Positions 53,201-60,900 of a stretch of 64,000 bases of DNA are shown here, piece by piece. Location: NCBI RefSeq assembly GCF_028829235.1, contig NZ_JAIWJY010000006.1:1-64000 (forward strand), read 5' to 3'. The translations under genes were made by a program, and so were the position numbers. The DNA comes from Tenacibaculum larymnensis. GTDB taxonomy: Bacteria > Bacteroidota > Bacteroidia > Flavobacteriales > Flavobacteriaceae. The notes under the pieces are model-generated. The model was not told the origin of the DNA. It was given only the letters and a program-made list of their open reading frames with translations, and ran no database searches. Within the stretch, counting starts at the first letter, position 1. Each line of letters starts with the position of its first letter.

Positions 53201-56200
53201 CTATCTATGTTTATTCCTACTAAATCCCCCTTTTTTATTTCATGATTATCAATTAAATAATGAGCAAACTTATTTGATAAAACATCTAACTCCCTATAGT
53301 CTAATGATTTTCCATTAAAATCCTTTAAGGCTATAGCATCTGGACTTTCATTAACTTGTTTGGTAAACAAATCAATTACTGATGTACTTTCTGAAAAATA
53401 AGCTTGAGTATCGTTATATGATTCTAATAACCTCGTTTCTTCCTCCTCAGAAAGGTACTCTATATTTTCAATTTCAATTTCAGGTTGAGAAATAACTATA
53501 TCAAGAACCTGTTTAAAATGCTTTATTAATTGAGGTATTAATTCATTTTTATAAACATCTTTATTGTAATTGATTTGAAACCATAATTGACCTTTTCTTT
53601 CCTGAAAAAACATTTCTAAATCAAACTTTGATATAATTTCTTCAGAAACTTCTATAGTTTCACTTAATACTTCTTTTTCTCTTGTTTCTTCCACTTCACT
53701 AGTATTTTGTAATACTAGCATTACATCAAACACAGGGCTTCTATCTAAACTTTTTTCTACATCTAGCTCGTCTATTAACCTATCAAATGGATACATTTGA
53801 TTTTCAAGAGCTTCTAATGTATTTTCATCTATTTGCTGAAAAATGTCTTGATAGCTTTGTTTAGGATTAATATAATTTCGTAGTGCTATGGTGTTTACAA
53901 AAAAACCTATCTGATCCTTTAAATCTTCATGCTCTCTTCCTGCTACGGATGTTCCTATAACTATATCATTGTTCCCTGAATATTTATGAAGGATTAAATT
54001 CCAAATACTTACTAATCCAACAAACAATGTACTTTGATTCTTTTGAACAAATTCTTTTATTTTTTTTGTTTGTTCTAAATTCAAAGTCCCTTGATAAGCA
54101 CCACCATTGTATGTTTTAATTTTAGGTCTGTTTTTTTGATATGGTAAATCAAGTAATGGTATTTCTCCTTTTAGTTTTTCTAACCAAAAATCTCTATACT
54201 TTTTGTAGTTTACTCCCCTTACTTGCTCTTGCTGCCACGACGCATAATCTTTATATTGGATTTTCAATGATGGTAAATCAAGCTCACTAGCTTTAACCAA
54301 ATTCTCGTAATATGCTAATACATCTCTTCTTAATATATCAATAGACCACCCATCACTAATTATGTGATGCATATTGTAATAAAAGACAGTTTTTTCATTT
54401 GAAAATTTAATAATACTTCCTCTAAAAAGAGGCCCAGAACTTAAGTTAAATGGTGTATTCTTATCTTTTCTTATGAATTCTAAGAATTCTTCATAAGGAT
54501 TATCAAAAGAACTAAAATCTTTGTGAGCTACTTTAAATTCAAAATCATCTTTTTCAAGTATCTTTTGTACTACTTCTCCTTTAGAATTTGTTTTAAATAC
54601 TGTCCTTAAAATTTCGTGTCTCTCTAAAACTAATTGAATAGCTTTTTCAAATTTTGACACATCATAATCACTATCTAATTCTAAATAAGACGCCATATTA
54701 TAAGCAACCGAACTCTCTTCAAACTGACTTAGAACCCATAATCTTTTCTGACCATCTGATACTGGATAAAACTCTTGATGCTCTAATAGTTTTATTTCTG
54801 TAAAGTTATTTTTATCTGAAGCCTCAATCAATAAAGCCTGTTGTTCAAGAGTTGGATTTGCAAATATTTCCTTTAACTCTAATTTTACTTCAAAATCTTT
54901 ATGAATGGCACTAATAAGCCTTGTTGCTTTTAAGCTATGCCCCCCCAGTTCGAAAAAATTATGCTCTATTCCAAATGACTCAGTATTCAGTACATTTTTC
55001 CAAATATTAAAAAGTTTAATTTGTACATCTGTAATTGGTCCTTTTATATCCTTTTCATTTTTTTCTATACTGTCAAATGGACTTGGTAAATTTACTTTAT
55101 CAATTTTCCCATTAGAGTTTATTGGAATTTGATCCATTTCAATAAAAAATGTAGGCACCATATATTCTGGTACTTTACTACCTAAATGAAGTTTTAAACT
55201 ATTAATGCTTTCATTTTTATCAAGAACCACATAAGCTGCTATTCCTTTGTCTCCATCGGAAAGTTCTACTAAGGTAATTGCACTCTCCTTAACTCCTTTG
55301 TATGAATCTATTTGTTTTTTTATTTCGTCTAACTCGATTCTATACCCTCTAATTTTAACTTGGTCATCAATCCTTCCCAAATATTCTAACTCTCTTGAAG
55401 GTAAAAATCTAGCTAAATCTCCAGTTCTGTACATAGTACTGTATTCATCAAAAGGACATGGTAAAAACTTCTCTTCTTGTTGATCTGGTCTATTTAAATA
55501 TCCTCTCGCAACTCCATTTCCTGAAACATACAATTCACCAGGTCTTCCAAATGGTACTATTTGACCATCCTGATCAAGAATATAGCTATTCGCAAAAGAT
55601 AAAGATCTACCTATATTACTTGTGGCTTTATCCATATCGTCGTTTGAAAGTTCTTTAAATGTGACATGTACAGTTGTTTCGGTTATTCCATACATATTTA
55701 CTAAGGAAACTTCAGGGTTTTCTTCTCTCCATTTTTTTAACTTAATAGGATGTAAAGCTTCTCCTCCAAAAACTACATAGCGTAAAGTTGGCACTTTATA
55801 GTTTAATGCTATAAAATTATAGAATGCTGATGGTGTTTGACTAAAAACCGTAGAATTGTACTTATTCATTAATTTTATAGAAACCTCATGATCTCTTACC
55901 TCATCATTATTTAAAATCAGCACATTTGCCCCAGTAAGTAACGCCCCAAATATTTCCCATATGGAAAAATCAAAACAGTAAGAATGGAAAAAAGTCCAAG
56001 TGTCTTTTTCTGAAAACTCAAATTTATCATAACAAGAAGTCAACAAACTCAAAACATTCTTATGTTCTATCATTACCCCCTTAGGTTTTCCAGTTGTTCC
56101 AGAAGTGTAAATTATATATGCTAAATTTGAAGAACTTATTTGAACCTTTGATAAAACTATTGACTCTCTATTAATGTTCTCTTGGTTTTTATTAATGAAA

Positions 56201-57861
56201 CTTTCATCTATTACTAATCTACATTCAGAATCTTCTATCATAAAGTTCTTTCGCTCATCAGGGTAATTAATATCTATAGGAACATAAGCTGCACCAGATT
56301 TTAAAACACCTATAATTGCAACTATTAGTTCGATAGATTTAGGAACAATAATCGCTACTCGATCTTCTGGTTTCACACCACAGCTATTAATCAAATAGTT
56401 CGCCAACTTCGTTGATTCATTATCTAAATCTTCATAGGTTACTTCTCCTAACGAACTACTAAGCGCTAACCTTGAACCAAACATTTTAACTTGTTTAGAA
56501 AATACATCTATTATTGAATCGGTTGAAACTTCCTGAATTGACGTACCTCCTATAGCTCTATTATATTCTTGTCCTGAAACAAGAGGTATTTCTTTTAAAA
56601 TAACCTTATTATTTTTGACTATTCTATTTAGAATATCAATTGTTAAGTTTAGTAATGAATTTGCAGTTTCTTCTTGAAAATATAGTTCATTATATGTTAG
56701 CCCTAAATGAAAAAAATCATTTCTTTCTGTAACTAAAAGGTTAAAATCATACTTACCAAAACCTTTATTTACTATACTTTCGGTAATAAGGTTCCTTTCA
56801 TAAGCTTCTTCTTTCTCATAGTTAAAAAATATATCAAACAATGCTGTTCTACTCATATCTTTCTTAGGATTGAGCTCTAGCACTAATTTATCAAAAGGCA
56901 TTGTTTTATACCTTTCTGCTTCCTTTCTTCCTTCTTCAATTAAAAACAATAACTCTTTTATAGTTTTGTTTTTATCAACTTTTGAACGTAAAACAACTAA
57001 GTTCTCTATAGGGCCTACTAATTCTTTAATTTGGTCATTTCTCAAATCCATTAAAGTTCCTATAACAATATCATTTAATCCCGTTAATTTTGCCAATGCC
57101 ATTTTATAAGCACTTAAAAACAACGTTTCTGTATTTAGATTATGACTATGAGCAAATTGAGATATCTCTTGTCGATCTAGCAATCTTAAAGTTGACTTTG
57201 CTTTATAAATATGTACTTGTTCTCTTTCAAAATCTGTTGGATAATACAATACTTGTAAATCATTCAGTTTTGACCTCCAGTAAAATAACAGTGACTCTAA
57301 ATCTTCCTCGTTTAAGTTATTTTGCCAATTAGAAAAATGTTGGAATTGAATTTTATGATCATCTTCTGAAGTAGAATTCTCTAAGATTGATATCAACTGA
57401 TTTTTAATTAACCCAATACTTTTTCTATCAATTAATGCATGATGAATTACAAAATAAATCAGAGTTTTATCTTTTAAATTTTCAAAATAACATTTTATTA
57501 GAAAATTATTATCAAAAGTAAAAGCTAACTCTTGTAAATCCTTTAGCTTAGATAACAAGTTTACTTCTTGCTTTAATATTTTATCTATTAAAACTTCATT
57601 TATGTTGTGAATTTCTTGAAAGATTGTTCCTTCAGACCTAGAAAAACTAGTTCTTAAAACTTCATTTTTTGATAGCAGCTCATAAACAGCTTTTTCAATA
57701 TTTTCATATGACAACAGCTTTTTAACACTAAATATTAATGGTATATTGTGATAAACTGGTCCTTCAGGATATAAATCTCCTTTTTCAAAATAATCAATAA
57801 ACCAAAGTCTTTGTTGATGGTAAGAACTTAATGTTTTCATTTTTATTTTTTTTACAACCAT
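38212..57861 (-). CDS. Giant NRPS, five modules: C-A-T-C-A-T-E-C-A-T-E-C-A-T-E-C-A-T
   Basis: 6,549 residues (19.65 kb). Approximate residues: C1 8-440 (HHALIDR, His140/141; Gly replaced by Arg); A1 450-930, code DFWSVGMVHK, Thr-like; T1 Ser near 975; C2 1030-1460; A2 1480-1957, code DLTKIGEVGK, Asn; T2 2014; E1 (HHLVVDG near 2193); C3 (HHILMDG near 2660); A3; T3 3501; E2; C4; A4; T4 4988; E3; C5 5634; A5 (A3 motif near 6091), code DASTIAAICK, Tyr-like; T5 near 6483 (LGMNS instead of LGGxS). A3 and A4 are identical (DAEHIGEVTK, unassigned; acidic residue at 239). Three E domains predict D-Asn-D-X-D-X. An alternative ATG at 57838-57840 follows an A-rich stretch and fits the protein start MKTLSSYHQQRLW better. 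The acidic C-terminal tail may be a docking peptide. Residues about 1793-6110 are a tandem repeat. Confidence 0.95.
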   Translation of the reverse strand: MVVKKIKMKTLSSYHQQRLWFIDYFEKGDLYPEGPVYHNIPLIFSVKKLLSYENIEKAVYELLSKNEVLRTSFSRSEGTIFQEIHNINEVLIDKILKQEVNLLSKLKDLQELAFTFDNNFLIKCYFENLKDKTLIYFVIHHALIDRKSIGLIKNQLISILENSTSEDDHKIQFQHFSNWQNNLNEEDLESLLFYWRSKLNDLQVLYYPTDFEREQVHIYKAKSTLRLLDRQEISQFAHSHNLNTETLFLSAYKMALAKLTGLNDIVIGTLMDLRNDQIKELVGPIENLVVLRSKVDKNKTIKELLFLIEEGRKEAERYKTMPFDKLVLELNPKKDMSRTALFDIFFNYEKEEAYERNLITESIVNKGFGKYDFNLLVTERNDFFHLGLTYNELYFQEETANSLLNLTIDILNRIVKNNKVILKEIPLVSGQEYNRAIGGTSIQEVSTDSIIDVFSKQVKMFGSRLALSSSLGEVTYEDLDNESTKLANYLINSCGVKPEDRVAIIVPKSIELIVAIIGVLKSGAAYVPIDINYPDERKNFMIEDSECRLVIDESFINKNQENINRESIVLSKVQISSSNLAYIIYTSGTTGKPKGVMIEHKNVLSLLTSCYDKFEFSEKDTWTFFHSYCFDFSIWEIFGALLTGANVLILNNDEVRDHEVSIKLMNKYNSTVFSQTPSAFYNFIALNYKVPTLRYVVFGGEALHPIKLKKWREENPEVSLVNMYGITETTVHVTFKELSNDDMDKATSNIGRSLSFANSYILDQDGQIVPFGRPGELYVSGNGVARGYLNRPDQQEEKFLPCPFDEYSTMYRTGDLARFLPSRELEYLGRIDDQVKIRGYRIELDEIKKQIDSYKGVKESAITLVELSDGDKGIAAYVVLDKNESINSLKLHLGSKVPEYMVPTFFIEMDQIPINSNGKIDKVNLPSPFDSIEKNEKDIKGPITDVQIKLFNIWKNVLNTESFGIEHNFFELGGHSLKATRLISAIHKDFEVKLELKEIFANPTLEQQALLIEASDKNNFTEIKLLEHQEFYPVSDGQKRLWVLSQFEESSVAYNMASYLELDSDYDVSKFEKAIQLVLERHEILRTVFKTNSKGEVVQKILEKDDFEFKVAHKDFSSFDNPYEEFLEFIRKDKNTPFNLSSGPLFRGSIIKFSNEKTVFYYNMHHIISDGWSIDILRRDVLAYYENLVKASELDLPSLKIQYKDYASWQQEQVRGVNYKKYRDFWLEKLKGEIPLLDLPYQKNRPKIKTYNGGAYQGTLNLEQTKKIKEFVQKNQSTLFVGLVSIWNLILHKYSGNNDIVIGTSVAGREHEDLKDQIGFFVNTIALRNYINPKQSYQDIFQQIDENTLEALENQMYPFDRLIDELDVEKSLDRSPVFDVMLVLQNTSEVEETREKEVLSETIEVSEEIISKFDLEMFFQERKGQLWFQINYNKDVYKNELIPQLIKHFKQVLDIVISQPEIEIENIEYLSEEEETRLLESYNDTQAYFSESTSVIDLFTKQVNESPDAIALKDFNGKSLDYRELDVLSNKFAHYLIDNHEIKKGDLVGINIDRSVDTIVVILGILKIGAAYLPLDSNYPQSRIDYIQSDSKCKLSVDDDILNEFNQNKANFSESKQLLKPRATDLAYVIYTSGSTGKPKGVMIEHNALLNYLEWGQDYYLKELKEKTDFGLFTSLSFDLTITSLFLPLISGATLNVFSGNEIVSDSLKYYFESDIPCIKLTPAHIILLGSMEFNPGKKELIIVGGEALTNRHINILREYYPKAKIINEYGPTEATVGCIVWDTVNLEEKILIGKPIGNTEVYVLDDSLSLVAEGVLGELYISGSGLSRGYLHRPELTAERFISHPFKEGECLYKTGDICRWLPGGVLEYIGRIDDQVKIRGHRIELGEIEVELDSIEGVESCVVSIKEVSGEAVLVAYFVGNVEGIRLRKELESRLPSYMVPHYYVSIDAIPLTSNGKVSRSSLPEVSDSDMLREEFLSARNEEEKVLLEVCESVLQRERISVLDNFYNLGGDSIKSIQVVSRLKALGYQLGVSDILSHPVLSDLSLYIKKEVTSQDQSVVKGDVVLSPIQQHFFKDSGIVNTNHYNQSVLLKSKLAIDKEFLGESISKLLTHHDALRMIFSKESSWSQYNREELDYSSIVQYYDLTGVEDLTSEITRVGEELQSSVNILTGDLVKVAHIATSEGDYLGIVIHHLVVDGVSWRILLEDLSSLYTNLVKGIQEELPLKTSSYQQWSKEQYKYSKETLVAKELSYWEKLLTKEITTFPVDYTTKTPIVIDSKQGFRLSEIYTNLLEGEIHSHYSTNIQDVLLACLGVSLSKTFGVKETLLELEGHGRLSFTEDVDVTRTVGWFTSLYPFLLNVDSTEDLSKVLIKVKDSLRSIPNKGIGYGMLKYLSEEVSLQEIHPTIQFNYLGAFGNEFKKQDGGLFSFSDISLGRDVSVEESSSIPLRISGAIVSGQLQIYVHYSSLQYEESTIKIMIDTYELALKNLISQLEEKEGYYLTPSDLTYKSLSLPSLSSITKNYEILDVYELSPLQQGMYYHWLQDVSSSLYFEQLSYKLSSKTLDLAQAKQAYEILQSRHDVLRTGFTNDYNGIPLQVVYKEGDVNFRVEQVTENSSDSCVDKLKEEDRLLGFDLSSRSQMRLTVLDYGLGDYEFIWSFHHILMDGWCISILLNEYYQILNSIQKGVPHNLNKPLAYSRYIEWLSQLDQSQSLSYWKGYLSSYDEIASLPYKDSGDIAQQGVRGSEDIVIESSLYESLSTLCKQHSITQNTFIQGVWGYLLSKYNNSQDVVFGSVVSGRPGSLSGVEHMVGLFINTIPVRIKYNSLTTGLDLLNQVHQDSITGQSHHYLNLSEVQSNSGLGMDLINHVLVFENFALQESIKQGESDLSLTITEADSFEQTHYDFGILVHPQGDSLHIRLEYDLGVYSSSRMSLIKSHFEQLLRSFITTPDLKLSSLEYLTAEEQHEQLELFNATKMSYDLESTLVSLFESQVLSTPDLIAVSYEEESLTYKELDELSNRLGHYLQSVHNVGRGDLVGLKLERGLWMIVGILGVLKSGGAYVPIDVHYPESRKAYILEDSGCKVCVEDSLLKDFKDTQEEYSKLALVEQPLAEDLAYIIYTSGSTGKPKGVMIEHRNVVNLIISQTNKFKIDETEKVLQFSNISFDASVEQIFLAILNGSELVLVSREDILEPTTFEKIIIKKEITHLHATPSYLKALTLTRDTKLKRIIAGGEACSSELAKKLGEVAYFYNEYGPTETTVTSIEYHFENQYINNNIYPIGKPIGNTEVYVLDDSLSLVAEGVLGELYISGSGLSRGYLHRPELTAERFISHPFKEGECLYKTGDICRWLPGGVLEYIGRIDDQVKIRGHRIELGEIEVELDSIEGVESCVVSIKEVSGEAVLVAYFVGNVEGIRLRKELESRLPSYMVPHYYVSIDAIPLTSNGKVSRSSLPEVSDSDMLREEFLSARNEEEKVLLEVCESVLQRERISVLDNFYNLGGDSIKSIQVVSRLKALGYQLGVSDILSHPVLSDLSLYIKKEVTSQDQSVVKGDVVLSPIQQHFFKDSGIVNTNHYNQSVLLKSKLAIDKEFLGESISKLLTHHDALRMIFSKESSWSQYNREELDYSSIVQYYDLTGVEDLTSEITRVGEELQSSVNILTGDLVKVAHIATSEGDYLGIVIHHLVVDGVSWRILLEDLSSLYTNLVKGIQEELPLKTSSYQQWSKEQYKYSKETLVAKELSYWEKLLTKEITTFPVDYTTKTPIVIDSKQGFRLSEIYTNLLEGEIHSHYSTNIQDVLLACLGVSLSKTFGVKETLLELEGHGRLSFTEDVDVTRTVGWFTSLYPFLLNVDSTEDLSKVLIKVKDSLRSIPNKGIGYGMLKYLSEEVSLQEIHPTIQFNYLGAFGNEFKKQDGGLFSFSDISLGRDVSVEESSSIPLRISGAIVSGQLQIYVHYSSLQYEESTIKIMIDTYELALKNLISQLEEKEGYYLTPSDLTYKSLSLPSLSSITKNYEILDVYELSPLQQGMYYHWLQDVSSSLYFEQLSYKLSSKTLDLAQAKQAYEILQSRHDVLRTGFTNDYNGIPLQVVYKEGDVNFRVEQVTENSSDSCVDKLKEEDRLLGFDLSSRSQMRLTVLDYGLGDYEFIWSFHHILMDGWCISILLNEYYQILNSIQKGVPHNLNKPLAYSRYIEWLSQLDQSQSLSYWKGYLSSYDEIASLPYKDSGDIAQQGVRGSEDIVIESSLYESLSTLCKQHSITQNTFIQGVWGYLLSKYNNSQDVVFGSVVSGRPGSLSGVEHMVGLFINTIPVRIKYNSLTTGLDLLNQVHQDSITGQSHHYLNLSEVQSNSGLGMDLINHVLVFENFALQESIKQGESDLSLTITEADSFEQTHYDFGILVHPQGDSLHIRLEYDLGVYSSSRMSLIKSHFEQLLRSFITTPDLKLSSLEYLTAEEQHEQLELFNATKMSYDLESTLVSLFESQVLSTPDLIAVSYEEESLTYKELDELSNRLGHYLQSVHNVGRGDLVGLKLERGLWMIVGILGVLKSGGAYVPIDVHYPESRKAYILEDSGCKVCVEDSLLKDFKDTQEEYSKLALVEQPLAEDLAYIIYTSGSTGKPKGVMIEHRNVVNLIISQTNKFKIDETEKVLQFSNISFDASVEQIFLAILNGSELVLVSREDILEPTTFEKIIIKKEITHLHATPSYLKALTLTRDTKLKRIIAGGEACSSELAKKLGEVAYFYNEYGPTETTVTSIEYHFENQYINNNIYPIGKPIGNTEVYVLDDSLSLVAEGVLGELYISGSGLSRGYLHRPELTAERFISHPFKEGECLYKTGDICRWLPGGVLEYIGRIDDQVKIRGHRIELGEIEVELDSIEGVESCVVSIKEVSGEAVLVAYFVGNVEGIRLRKELESRLPSYMVPHYYVSIDAIPLTSNGKVSRSSLPEVSDSDMLREEFLSARNEEEKVLLEVCESVLQRERISVLDNFYNLGGDSIKSIQVVSRLKALGYQLGVSDILSHPVLSDLSLYIKKEVTSQDQSVVKGDVVLSPIQQHFFKDSGIVNTNHYNQSVLLKSKLAIDKEFLGESISKLLTHHDALRMIFSKESSWSQYNREELDYSSIVQYYDLTGVEDLTSEITRVGEELQSSVNILTGDLVKVAHIATSEGDYLGIVIHHLVVDGVSWRILLEDLSSLYTNLVKGIQEELPLKTSSYQQWSKEQYKYSKETLVAKELSYWEKLLTKEITTFPVDYTTKTPIVIDSKQGFRLSEIYTNLLEGEIHSHYSTNIQDVLLACLGVSLSKTFGVKETLLELEGHGRLSFTEDVDVTRTVGWFTSLYPFLLNVDSTEDLSKVLIKVKDSLRSIPNKGIGYGMLKYLSEEVSLQEIHPTIQFNYLGAFGNEFKKQDGGLFSFSDISLGRDVSVEESSSIPLRISGAIVSGQLQIYVHYSSLQYEESTIKIMIDTYELALKNLISQLEEKEGYYLTPSDLTYKSLSLPSLSSITKNYEILDVYELSPLQQGMYYHWLQDVSSSLYFEQLSYKLSSKTLDLAQAKQAYEILQSRHDVLRTGFTNDYNGIPLQVVYKEGDVNFRVEQVTENSSDSCVDKLKEEDRLLGFDLSSRSQMRLTVLDYGLGDYEFIWSFHHILMDGWCISILLNEYYQILNSIQKGVPHNLNKPLAYSRYIEWLSQLDQSQSLSYWKGYLSSYDEIASLPYKDSGDIAQQGVRGSEDIVIESSLYESLSTLCKQHSITQNTFIQGVWGYLLSKYNNSQDVVFGSVVSGRPGSLSGVEHMVGLFINTIPVRIKYNSLTTGLDLLNQVHQDSITGQSHHYLNLSEVQSNSGLGMDLINHVLVFENFALQESIKQGESDLSLTITEADSFEQTHYDFGILVHPQGDSLHIRLEYDLGVYSSSRMSLIKSHFEQLLRSFITTPDLKLSSLEYLTAEEQHEQLELFNATKMSYDLESTLVSLFESQVLSTPDLIAVSYEEESLTYKELDELSNRLGHYLQSVHNVGRGDLVGLKLERGLWMIVGILGVLKSGGAYVPIDVHYPESRKAYILEDSGCKVCVEDSLLKDFKDTQEEYSKLALVEQPLAEDLAYIIYTSGSTGKPKGVMIEHRNIVNTILSQIEIFNLNNCKNSLQFASFSFDASVSEIFISLLSGTTLHIVTDEVRENPKNLEEFIVDRRIDIATIPPAYLRYMDVNSLEGMVSLITAGESPDYGKVKEYLEMKKGDYFNAYGPTETSICGTIFKIGKEADLNCTSLPIGKPIHNVNLYVVDNEGGIVPKEVVGEIYISGYGVARGYLNKPELTKEKFIKTTYVKEETLYKTGDLGYWTTEGNIVFVGRKDDQVKINGYRIELEEVASKLKEKSGIKQSYVTVFNKENEGKELVAYITSNEKLQSSELRKYLVERLPRYMVPTYFIQIDELPITTNGKIDKKSLPLPDGMSMNTGIEYVAPQNGNEEGLIKILSNQLGIDSNKIGVLDNFFDLGMNSIKLMKFINVLNQKFDLKVKPVVLFQYPNIKELTLYLFKNEEENEDLQDENIAQEFEDMLDLMEE
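39533..43564 (-). repeat. 4,461-bp tandem repeat, copy 3 (partial, 4,032 bp)
   Basis: Third copy in transcription order of the internal repeat of the giant NRPS gene. It starts in the C-terminal part of A4 (after IGKPIGN), includes T4, E3, C5 and the N-terminal subdomain of A5, and stops just past the A3 motif (GKPKGVMIEHRN). There the sequence changes abruptly to an unrelated A-domain core. In the stretches compared it is identical to the other copies at an offset of exactly 4,461 bases. Confidence 0.9.
43565..48025 (-). repeat. 4,461-bp tandem repeat, copy 2 (full)
   Basis: Full copy encoding A3 C-terminal part-T3-E2-C4-A4 N-terminal part and core (1,487 residues). The translation is identical to copy 1. 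The unit length is a multiple of three, so the reading frame is preserved. Its A-domain core (43,565 to about 43,993) is shared with copy 1 but absent from copy 3. Confidence 0.92.
48026..52486 (-). repeat. 4,461-bp tandem repeat, copy 1 (full)
   Basis: First full copy in transcription order, encoding A2 C-terminal part-T2-E1-C3-A3 N-terminal part and core. The upper boundary is sharp: plus-strand identity with the other copies ends at CCGATT (52481-52486), within the segment between A-domain motifs A5 and A6. Upstream of it lies the unique Asn-specific core of A2. Confidence 0.92.
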
Positions 57862-57863
57862 TC

Positions 57864-57957
57864 TTATCCTAACATTTCTAAATGTCAGGATAACAAGGTT
57901 GATAATATTGTTTATGGATTTACGAATACTATATCTAAGAATAGTAACTTAGATATA
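57864..57957 (-). other. Two stem-loops in the 100-bp gap before the giant NRPS
   Basis: First (minus order): a 10-bp perfect stem, 57930-57939 with 57948-57957, 8-base loop, directly after the stop codon of the A-T-C gene. Second: a stem of about 12 bp with one mismatch, 57864-57876 with 57881-57893, ending 3 bases before the annotated ATG (57859-57861). No T-run follows either on the minus strand. The second stem would crowd the annotated start, which favours the downstream ATG at 57838-57840 as the real start, or points to translational control. Confidence 0.45.
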
Positions 57958-57961
57958 TTTT

Positions 57962-60900
57962 TTAAAAACTAAAAGAAGGAATAGTTTCTTTATCTATTAC
58001 ATCTATTTTGCCAATCTTTTTACTTGATGAGTAGGTAAACTCTTCTAGACATTTAATAAATCGGTTGGCTATCTTTTCTATCTCTGTTTCGCTAAATATA
58101 TTTACTTGGTATTCTATTCTAAAGGAAATAGACTCTCCGTAATTACTTATATAAAAGCAGATAGGGAATTTACTCTTTTTGTTTCTTCTAACCTCTGGGT
58201 AAACAGTTAGATTTTCAATATTTATATTAGAATCTTCATGATTAATGTAATTTACATAAACATCTATTCTATCAATCAAATTCTCTTTATTCTGTTGTTC
58301 AAAATCATCTACAATTAAGTCGAAAGGATAAAAAGAATTATCTATCATTTTTATCTGTTTTTGTAGAGTTTCTTTTACTAAATCTTTAACAGAATCTTCT
58401 TCTTTAATTGTTACATTTAATGGCAGTAAGTTTAAATATAATCCTACTTGATTTAATAAATCAGGATGGTTTCTTAAGTTTACCGGAACTCCAATAACTA
58501 CATTTTTTTGAGAAGTAGTTTTATGGACTAATACACCTAAAGCTGCAGACATTAACCCCATTAAGTTATAATTATATTTTAAACATAACTCTTTAATATC
58601 TACAACTAATTTTTCTGATAATTGTCTTATAACGTATGCTCCTCTAAAGCTCTGTTCTTCAGAAGTGTTGTACCATTTAGATTGTCTTTTTATGTTTCTT
58701 AAACTACTACTCCAAAATTCCTTCTCCTTAATAAATTCATTTAATTGTATACGTTTCTTTATCCAACTAGCATAATCTTTATATTGAATTTTTAGAGATG
58801 TTAGATCAATATCTTTGTTGTCTTTATAATTTATGTATAAACTAACAATTTCTTTAATTAGAATTTGATCCGAAGTATAATCGCCTATAATATGATGCAT
58901 TACTGTACAAAGTTTAAACTTTGTTTCATCTAGTTGAATAAGCATTACTCTAAATAAAGGTGCTTGCTCAAAATTGAATAATGTCTCAGCGAAATCTGCT
59001 ATAGATTTATCTATAAGTGATGTATTTGTATCATCTGGCCTATTATAAGAAAATATAGAATTAACATCTATATCTTCATTTATTTTCTGCACTACATCTC
59101 CTTCTTTATTAAGCTCAAATGATGTTCTCAATACCTCGTGTCTGTTAACAACTTGTTGTAACGCCTTTTTAAATAGTTCTATATTTAATTTCCCTTCAAT
59201 GTTATATGTATGAGGCATATTATGGGCTATTGATTCTTTTTCTGATTGAGACGTTACCCAAATTCTCATTTGTTCATTTGATACAATATATCCTTCTTCT
59301 CTATTTTCTTCTAATTTTGGAATACTATCAATTACTTTTACTCTATGTTCCTTTTTTCTATCTTCCAAAAGTTGGCCTAGTTCATGTACTGTGGGGTTGA
59401 GAAAGATTTCCTCTATTGAAATAGCAACTCCAAACTCTTTTTTTATCCTTGTTCTTAAAAGTATTTGCTTAATGCTATTTCCTCCTAAAAAGAGAAAATT
59501 ATCATTAATTCCTACATTTCCTATAACCAGTACTTCTTGCCATAATTTCACCAAAACTTTTTCAATTTCTGTCTTAGGCTCAATCATTTCTCTTCTTGTT
59601 ACTCTTTCTGAAATACTTTCATACAAACCTTGTCCATCAACCTTGCCATTAGCTGTCATTGGAAACTCATCTAGTTTAAAAATCATAGATGGCACCTCGT
59701 ATAACGATAAAAACTTTGAACAATAATCTTTGACAATTCCTTCTTTTGTATAGTCAGATTTATAAAAACAAACTAAAGCTGCATCTATACTTCCTTCTTT
59801 AAAAACCATACATTTTACCATAGAAACATCTTCTATCTCAAGAATTATTTTTTCAATGGAGTTCACATCAATCCTAACCCCATTTAGTTTAACCATTCCG
59901 TCTTTTCTTCCTAAGATTACAATATCTCTTTCTTCATTATACATTCCATAATCTCCCGTATCATATACTATTTCCTTTTCTTTCGAAAGAGGGTTCTGAA
60001 TAAACTTCTCTGATGTTTGCTTTTCATTATTGTAATACCCTTTAGATAAAAAAGGAGTTCTAATGTAAATGCTTCCTTTTTCGTTAATTCTACATATTTC
60101 ATTCTTACTATTCACTATCAACACCCTTGTGTTAGAGATAGGTTTACCAACACATAAAACATCAGACAACTTCCCTTTTAATTCATTTCCTATTTTATAG
60201 TAAGTACTTAAAATTGTAGATTCAGTGGTTCCGTAAAAATTATATATTTCTGTTTTATTTCCATGAAACTTTCTCCAGTTAAAAATATCTTTGTTATACA
60301 ATTTTTCTCCAGCAAGTAATATATATCTTAAGCTCGGAAACTCTTTTATTTGTCCTTCTTTTTCAATCCCTGCTCCTGTGAGAAGCCTGAACATAGTAGG
60401 AACCATATGCATTAAAGTTATCTTTTCTTTTAACATCCATTCAATTAACCTTAATGTATCTTGTTTTGTTTCTTCTGAAGGAATACATAATGTTGCTCCA
60501 TTTATTAAAGAAATAAAAACATCTTTTAAAGAAGCATCAAAAGAATAAGATATAATTTGACCTAATTTATCATTTTCATTGACTTTTAATTCTTTTGACT
60601 CCCAATGGATATAATGACTTAAACTTTTATGTTTCCCTAAAACAGCTTTAGGTGTACCTGTTGAACCTGAAGTAAAGAAAACATAACTGGAATCCTCTCC
60701 ATCAATATCAAAATCAGGGTTATAACATTTTTCTTCTACACACAAGTCTTCTTGATGATACTCATCATTTACTAACTTAAATAATGTAATTTTTAACTCA
60801 TTAGTTTTGTCTAAAGACAAATCAATAATAAATGGAATTTGATAATTTAATTTCTTATTAAAAGATTTTATTTTATTATGATTTAAATTCGATGTAAGCA

